Positions 9,399 to 14,872 of a stretch of 14,872 bases of DNA are shown here, piece after piece. How positions within the stretch are numbered: position 1 is the stretch's first letter; each line of letters begins with the position of its first letter. The stretch spans positions 1 to 14,872 of the forward strand of contig LSSN01004566.1 in the NCBI GenBank assembly GCA_001970855.1, given 5' to 3'. The notes beneath the pieces were generated by a model. The model searched no databases, was not told the DNA's origin, and saw only the letters and a list, made by a program, of their open reading frames with translations. The DNA comes from Smittium culicis (Eukaryota > Kickxellomycota > Harpellomycetes > Harpellales > Legeriomycetaceae). The position numbers were made by a program, and so were the translations under genes.

Positions 9399-10944
9399 TT
9401 AGCTGGGGCGGTTGGAGCTATCAGACAACTTTTTAATGATGGACATAGTCATAGAGTTTTCTGGGTTGGGAGAATTTTTTATGTGGGTAGGTTGAGGCTT
9501 AAGAAGCAGTTTTATATTTTTTTTGTTGTTGATGTTCTTTTTAGATTTGTAAATCTTACTATTGCGATAGATTTTTGGCAAATTTAGATAAAAGAAGCGG
9601 TTTTTAATAGTGTTGTATTTAAGGGCATTTCTTTTTTTAGGGTTTGAGGGATTTCGGTTTGCTTTCTTAGATTGCGAGCTGTTACTAATCGATGTTATTA
9701 TCTGCTTGTTGTTTGGAAGGATCATTTTTATTTCACCGCTTTCTAGCATAGATACACTAGTTTTTCCATTAAGTGAGCTTGAGCTCTAATCAAAAACATA
9801 AGGAAGCAAATTAGTGAAATGATAAAAAGAAATTAGAATAATACAAGACGGGGTAATTGTAAGGAAAAATATTGTAAAAAAAACACACACTTTTTTTCCG
9901 GGCTGGTTAAAAACGCTTTCAGACCATTTAGGGTAGTCACGTTCAAGTTGGACTAACTTATCTTCTAGCAGCTTGATTCTTTGGTAAGTTTTGAACTTTT
10001 CCTTTGCTTCGATTGATAGGTTTAGATGGTGTTCGATATTAAGTAAACGCTCTTCAATACCAGAAAAATTATCGTGTTTTTTTAATTGGTCAGAGTTGAT
10101 TTGTTTAGAATATTCCGAGTAGACGTTATAGCCAGGAATATTTTCGACCTTTTCTGTTTGGATTTGGACACCTCTGTTGATTTGGCTTGCATCAGCTCTA
10201 GCACAACTGGGAGAATCATCGTTTCTAGTAATCAAAAACTCTTTATTGTTACTATAGTTATTATACTCTTTTTGAGAGGAAGTGAAATGATCCATCCTAG
10301 AAAGTACCTAAATAATCAAACAGATAAAAATGAGTTATTTAAGATTAAAAAGAAAAAGAATATTTGTATCAAGTTAGTTGAATTGAAGTGCTAATGGTGT
10401 TGGCTATAAAACAAGTTTAAGGACAACTATAAAAGTTTGTTTTTTTTTACTTGATCTTTGTTTTGGGAGACTTGAATGAAATTCTTTTGCAAGTTATCAA
10501 TTTTTTTTAAAACATTTTTTTTGTCATTTTTATCTATGGATAAAGCGAGAATGGTGTAAAAAAATAAATTATGATTGAGTAATTCAAAGTCTCTAATTGA
10601 AGGGATATTTTTTGAATGAAAGGAATCAGGCTTTTAAAAAGAATTTCTATGGGATATTACCTAGAATGTTGTTAGAATCGAGTATTTCGCAGCTTTTAGT
10701 ATCTATCCATTCGCAATCTTTGTTCTGATCGAGGGAATTCTTAAGAGTCTGTATGGAAAAGATTAAGGACTTGGAATTATGAATAAATAAAAATTTAGAA
10801 GTAAAGCTGAATACCGAAATATAGAGAGATATGTACATCAATTGATATAGATAGTTTTTTGAGGGCTTCAATGAAAATTGGAGTTTCAATGGCTTTTCCG
10901 AATATGCTAGCTTCGAGACCTAGAGCTCTAAAAGTGTGGGTCAT
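9399..10944 (-). CDS. MBIP: MBIP homologue (MAP3K12-binding inhibitory protein 1-like), five exons
   Basis: Model: exons 10944-10837, 10748-10661, 10590-10451, 10307-9891 and 9785-9399, giving 379 residues. Introns are 88, 70, 143 and 105 bases, and all junctions keep frame (phases 0, 1, 0, 0). Donors are GTACAT, GTAATA, GTAAAA and GTGTGT. Acceptors are ACAG, AGAG, TTAG and TTAG; the AGAG one is the weakest. Exon 4 carries the family signature: a polar helix (LSRMDHFTSSQKEYN), SCARAD (146-151), EERLLNIEHHL (197-207), then TYQRIKLLEDKLVQLE (219-234) and YPKW (237-240). Animal MBIP has the same order: an SCARTD block, EERLQNIEAHL, then YQRIKKLEDKILELE. In animals MBIP inhibits the kinase MAP3K12 and is a subunit of the ATAC histone acetyltransferase complex. 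The role here is inferred from homology only. Exon 5 encodes a Lys/Asn-rich tail, and I do not see the C-terminal helix of animal MBIP. The start at 10944 follows an in-frame TAG, but an extra 5' exon is possible at 11134-11066. Exons 3 and 4 are firmer than exons 1, 2 and 5. Confidence 0.82.
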
Positions 10945-11065
10945 CTGTACCTATCAGATATTTTAAGTTGGAGGAAGGGGGGGGGTTAAAGGTAACAAGG
11001 AGTATACGCTTGGGAATATTTGCCGAGGGATATGGCTTTGAAAATGAATGTAAGTGTTACTTTAC

Positions 11066-11134
11066 CTGTTCAAAGAAGTTTAGGAAGCAAACTGACCAAT
11101 CGATGTGGACTTTATTTTTATGCTCAGAAATCAT
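11066..11134 (-). other. Possible additional 5' coding exon of the MBIP homologue
   Basis: An ATG at 11134 opens 23 codons without a stop and ends in GAACAG followed by a GTAAAG donor in phase 0. The GATAG acceptor just before 10950 would join it in frame to exon 1, adding two residues (VQ) before its Met. The result would bring the N-terminus closer in length to animal MBIP. I see no clear sequence match in these 23 residues, so it may be only untranslated leader. Confidence 0.25.
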
Positions 11135-13241
11135 CGCAAATGAGACAGAGCTATAACTGAAACGGAAATGATAGTGGATTAAAAGCGAGATAAAATGAGA
11201 GATGTTAATGCTATAAGCTCAAAATAAATTAGTTAGATGGATTGAAATGAGTTATTTTTTACATTTAGCCCTTTCGCGGGCTGTAGACTGTTTTTGATCT
11301 GCATTATTTAGATAACTGCATTCAATAACAATAATATAATTCCAAAATTCGATTAATTATTGGTATTTGCTTATCTACAAGCAAATAGTTAATTTTCTTT
11401 TATATCATAAACGAATCAATAAATTAATTTTTCAAAAGAGTGTTTGACGGGATAGGGTTAGTTCAATTTATATAGTTTTGGAAATTCGTGTATAATTGGA
11501 CAGAGAGTCAGATGACATCTGCGATTCCAAAAGCATTGGATATATAAGTGTAATTCTGATTATTGGTCAGCAAATAATAAATTTTTTAAAATAGGAGATT
11601 ATTGGCTAGTTATGTAGATTTGCTTAGTTTTAGAGATTTGTTTAGTTTTTAGTGTTGGGAACTTTATTTTTTTTAATTGATGAGGAAATCAGTTACATAC
11701 TTAGATTATCAGATTCATTTACAATTAAATCAAATGTATTAACAATAAATAATATTGTGCAAGTCTTTATTAGCGTAATGAACAAACGAAAGAAAGGAAT
11801 TGTTATGCTGAGGATCTTTAGTTTTTTTTTCTGGTTTAGATTATTAATTTAGATTGCGTAATAAACACTCAATTTTCTAATTGAGTGGCGGAATACGGAA
11901 GCTCAGATCTTTTTTCCGAGATTTCTTGGGCTGATTAATACACGCACACAATCAACTGCCAAAAAAATATTTCAAGTCGTCACTAGATAGAAGGGAGGAA
12001 GGGTACACAGCCATATAGTTATTAGATGTAAAGGGATTCATAGATATCGTATAAGAGACACAAGTATAATGATAAGTTTATGTGTAAGGCTGTTGGCTGA
12101 AAATATAAATCAAATAGCTGAATTTAAGAAACAAAGTCCAATCGCTGAAATCGAGTATAAAATCATAATATAATAAATACATTTTGGTTACGCACTCCTG
12201 TGCTCTGAAAAGCCAAAAAAAAAAAGGGGCCCATTACTAATATTACTAAACAAAAAAAAAAGCGTAATGAACTTGAATAGATACTCAAAAAGTATGTGTT
12301 TTTAGCTATTTTTCGCCAATTTATTTTGCTATTGGGATAATGCAATCTTCTTTATTGATATATGCGCATACTCTGTTAAAGACACTTTGGAGATATGAAT
12401 TGTGCAGATCAAAGCGTTCCATTCAATAGTATATCTAAAAGTGCTTAATACTAATTAATAGCTAAAAAGTTTCTTAGCTGAGCAACCAAACAGAACAGAA
12501 AATTAACTCACTCTATTATACTGAATTAAATTCATTAGGGCTTTTGAACCGGTTTGTCGCTCTCTTCATTTCTGTAATGAATGTTGTTTGCCCATAACAT
12601 TGCCCTAAAAGAAGAATCGCAGCTTCGAATTTGGCACCAACCTCAAACTCAAGATAAAAGCACAAGAGAGTGCACAAAGCCCATAATTGCTACTGCGCAA
12701 CACAATCGCATAAACTCTAACGGAATCTATTGTATCTAAGTTTTAATCCAATTACTTCGACGATTTCAACTCATACCCTCTCTACACTCAACCAAAAAAA
12801 ATAGTATTAATGGGTGTAGAAATCGATAGATTTTCGCTAATACTAACACTGTTTTCTTTCCCCTATTTTACTCTTTGTGACAGCCAACCTTTTTCTCAAT
12901 TCGCCCAACTCCTACTGACTTCCCTCTCTTCTCATTCGCTTTATCCCTGCGAACAATTCCATCTCTCTCATTTATTGGCCAGCAATCTACTATAATTACC
13001 CTATTCTTCTTCCTTTTGTTCTGATTCGAAATCTGCTGAAAATTGCGCTAATAATCAATAGTCACATCCATACTAAGCAAAATGCTCGAAATGATTATTT
13101 CAGCAAATTCTACAATATTCCAGTTAACACTACAATGTTTCAATAAACAATATTATTTTTCGTTAGTATGAAGTAATTGACGACCACTTGTGACAATCAA
13201 GCCTGCCCGATTTCCCATTATCTCTGTTCATCGCCATTTTT

Positions 13242-13249
13242 TATATAAA
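13242..13249 (+). promoter_or_regulatory. TATA box (TATATAAA) of the repeat-protein gene
   Basis: TATATAAA on the plus strand lies about 207 bases before the ATG at 13456. It is followed by long C/T-rich tracts (for example at 13260-13290 and 13430-13440) that fit a fungal transcription start region and leader. The spacing to the ATG would imply a leader of roughly 100 to 170 bases. This is inference from position and sequence only. Confidence 0.4.
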
Positions 13250-13455
13250 TACCACACTTTCTTCTCTTCCAGTCCCTCCCCCCACCCCTCAAAGTCATAT
13301 AATATCATACCTACCTCCCCCCAAAAATACTACTATCATAAAACTCTCTTGAATTTTCCTCTCCTATAACTCGATAATTTTTTCTTAATATTTCATTTCC
13401 TGTATTTGTCTAAGTTTCTATAGTACCCCTTCTCCCCCCCAATCATTCCATTAAC

Positions 13456-14872
13456 ATGAGTAACTACTATTATAATCAACACCAGCCAAAGTAAGCCCTC
13501 CTTTATTTAAACCATATTGTTCCTGATTTGTTTATTTGCCACTTTGGTAATCTACAAAATCATTTCTCCACTTTAACTAACTCCTCCCTTATCACTACTT
13601 AGCCATGGCAACCCTGTTTATGGAAACCAAACATACGACGAAAGCCCCGACCAGAATGACGGGTATAAACTCCTTTTTTTCTTTACCTTTATATTTTTCC
13701 TTCTTCAAACAACTTATTCCCCATTTCTTCTTTGTTTGTTATTTTAGAATAAGTTCTAGAGCTCCAGGCCCATCTGTTTATATTCCAAAGCAAAAGGCCC
13801 CTCATATAAACCAGCAAGACGAAGATCCAAGTATTTCTGATCCTGCAAACAGGGACACTAATCAAGGCTACAATCAACAAAATAACCCTCAAAATTACAG
13901 CTACAGCCAAAACTACCAGCCCCAGCAATATCACAGAGGTCCATCAGACTCTAACCAACAAAACATTACCTCCCCAAATCCCAGTTCTGGCCCCGAACAA
14001 CACGCCCCAAATAATGGTAACAGCTATTACAACCAAGGATACCAAAGACCTCCACAGCCTGGAAATAACCAATTCCCACCACCTCAAAATGTACCAGGCT
14101 ATAACCAAGCCATGAGTGGCCCACCTCAAAACTATGGCCCTCCCGGCCCTAACTATAATCAAGGCCCTGGATATAGCAACACCCCTCCCAACCATAGCTA
14201 CATTCAAAATCCTCAAAGCTACAACAGACCTTACCCTCCCCCTCCTTCTAGCATCAAGAACGAAGATTCTGAGAACCCAGGAGAAAATACCCCCAAAAAT
14301 TCTAATGATCCAGAATCCCAGCAACCTTCAAACCAATCCCGAAACAACTCTAATTATAACCAAAACTTCCAAGGTCCCCCAAATTCAGGTTATGGCAGCT
14401 TCAACCAGCCACAGCAAGGACCCGGATTTAATCAAGGCCCACCAAGACCCGAATTCAACCAGGGCCAGCCAGGTCCTGGGTTTAACTATGGCCCGCCAAG
14501 ACCTAGTTTCGACCAAGGCCCACCAAGACCTGGATTCGACCAAGGCCCATCTAGACCTGGCTCTGGATTAGGGCAGTCATCGCCTAGATTTAATCAAGAC
14601 CCGTCTAGACCTGGATCTGGATTAGGGCAATCAAGACCTGGTTTTGACCAAGGCCCTCCAAGACCTGGCTTTGAACAAGGCCCTCCAAGACCTGGCTTTG
14701 AACAAGGCCCTCCAAGACCTGGCTTTGAACAAGGCCACCCAAGACCTGGCTTTGAACAAGGCCCTCCAAGACCTGGGTTCGAACAAGGCCCTCCAAGACC
14801 TGGGTTCGAACAAGGCCCCCCAAGACCTGGATTCGAACAAGGCCCCCCAAGACCTGGCTTTGAACAAGGCCC
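13456..14872 (+). CDS. Prion-like Pro/Gln/Asn/Gly/Tyr-rich protein with nonapeptide repeats, three exons seen, 3' end missing
   Basis: Exon 1 is 13456-13490 (MSNYYYNQHQP plus two bases), exon 2 is 13603-13662 and exon 3 starts at 13748 and runs off the window. Introns are 112 and 85 bases, with donors GTAAGC and GTATAA and TTAG acceptors. The first has a good branch-point match (TTAACTAAC, 13573-13581) before a C/T tract. Both junctions are phase 2, and the frame then stays open for at least 406 residues. After the N-terminus comes a Tyr/Gln/Asn/Pro/Gly-rich region (for example GYNQQNNPQNYSYSQNYQPQ), an acidic Ser/Asn/Glu patch near residues 198-235, and from residue 258 nine-residue repeats of the GFEQGPPRP type. 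There is no signal peptide, so a cytosolic or nuclear location is likely. Such low-complexity N-termini occur in metacaspases, eRF3/Sup35, annexins and RNA-binding proteins. The domain that would decide lies beyond the right edge, so I name no family. Confidence 0.85.
14424..14872 (+). repeat. 27-bp coding tandem repeat (GFEQGPPRP), about 17 units, continuing past the window
   Basis: Units start every 27 bases from 14424. The first eight are diverged (GFNQGPPRP, EFNQGQPGP, GFNYGPPRP, SFDQGPPRP, GFDQGPSRP, GSGLGQSSP, RFNQDPSRP, GSGLGQSRP). From 14640 the units are nearly identical GFDQ/GFEQGPPRP copies at 14640, 14667, 14694, 14721, 14748, 14775, 14802 and 14829, with a cut copy at 14856. A 54-bp higher-order duplication is visible around 14552-14639, where two GSGLGQS units flank RFNQDPSRP. 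Differences between late units are mostly synonymous (GGC TTT, GGG TTC, GGA TTC), which fits recent expansion with selection on the protein. Several antisense frames are also open across the array simply because the unit lacks stops there. Confidence 0.92.

Larger units (their letters stand above)
10945..13455. other. 2.5-kb intergenic region between divergent genes
   Basis: It separates the minus-strand MBIP homologue from the plus-strand repeat protein, so both promoters lie here. Most of it is A+T-rich with no supportable gene. Around 12540-13010 the base composition rises visibly. That island holds a 52-codon frame on the plus strand (12581-12739) and a 57-codon frame without an ATG start on the minus strand (12689-12516), neither recognisable. 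From about 12840 to 13010 and again from about 13255 the plus strand is strongly pyrimidine-rich, as in fungal promoters and leaders. A 33-codon minus-strand frame at 12422-12321, with a GTATGC donor-like site inside, might be a fragment of an unrecognised split gene. Confidence 0.5.

Noticed and set aside
9354..9587. Plus-strand frame beginning MGGENEVAGDKNAKN
   Set aside because: It runs antisense to the last exon of the MBIP homologue and shows no family I recognise, so it is probably a shadow.
10968..11156. 62-codon plus-strand frame beginning MEEGGGLKV
   Set aside because: It lies antisense across the MBIP 5' region, begins in a G run, and has no recognisable similarity.
11652..11852. 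66-codon plus-strand frame starting at GTG
   Set aside because: It lacks an ATG start, is very A+T-rich and hydrophobic, and is of a length expected by chance in such DNA.
12163..12345. 60-codon minus-strand frame beginning MHYPNSKINWRK
   Set aside because: Much of it is translated poly-T tract, and competing frames on both strands of the same segment are equally open, so there is no basis to call a gene.
14116..14571. Plus-strand 151-codon frame in the repeat gene
   Set aside because: It is a different frame inside exon 3. The exon 1 and 2 junctions and the continuous open frame point to the Pro/Gln/Gly-rich reading instead.
14605..14867. Antisense frames made of repeating VLEGLVQSQ or RSWRALFKA units
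   Set aside because: They exist only because the 27-bp unit has no stops in those antisense frames. The sense frame is supported by upstream exons and synonymous variation.

Overview
The window is eukaryotic nuclear DNA. Every gene I can support is split by short spliceosomal introns (70 to 143 bases), intergenic DNA is very A+T-rich with long A and T runs, and exons are visibly richer in G+C. Pyrimidine-rich leaders, small introns and the protein families present suggest a fungus. An early-diverging, A+T-rich lineage of the gut-fungus (Harpellales-like) type is my guess, not something the sequence proves. I found no rRNA, tRNA, CRISPR array, prokaryotic operon or intact mobile element.

Layout. 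(1) 57-2974, minus: two long low-complexity open frames that join in phase across one intron into a single protein of about 930 residues, with a Lys-rich tail and no recognised domain. (2) 2975-8201: a 5.2-kb stretch with no gene I can support, only simple repeats. (3) 8202-8592, minus: a two-exon COA3 (cytochrome c oxidase assembly factor 3) gene; its second exon is too short to stand out as an open frame. (4) 9399-10944, minus: a five-exon homologue of MBIP (MAP3K12-binding inhibitory protein 1, an ATAC acetyltransferase subunit in animals), assembled from fragments that look meaningless alone. (5) 10945-13455: intergenic DNA with a possible extra MBIP 5' exon, an unexplained G+C-richer island near 12.5-13.0 kb, and a TATA-bearing, C/T-rich promoter. 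(6) 13456 to the right edge, plus: two small exons and a long third exon encoding a Pro/Gln/Asn/Gly/Tyr-rich, prion-like protein that enters a 27-bp (nine-residue) tandem repeat and runs off the window.

The genes do not form one pathway. COA3 acts in the mitochondrial inner membrane on Cox1 biogenesis. The MBIP homologue would be nuclear or a signalling adaptor. The two low-complexity proteins are of unknown function. The main result is gene structure: four real genes with eight introns, most of which an unspliced open-frame view misses or splits.
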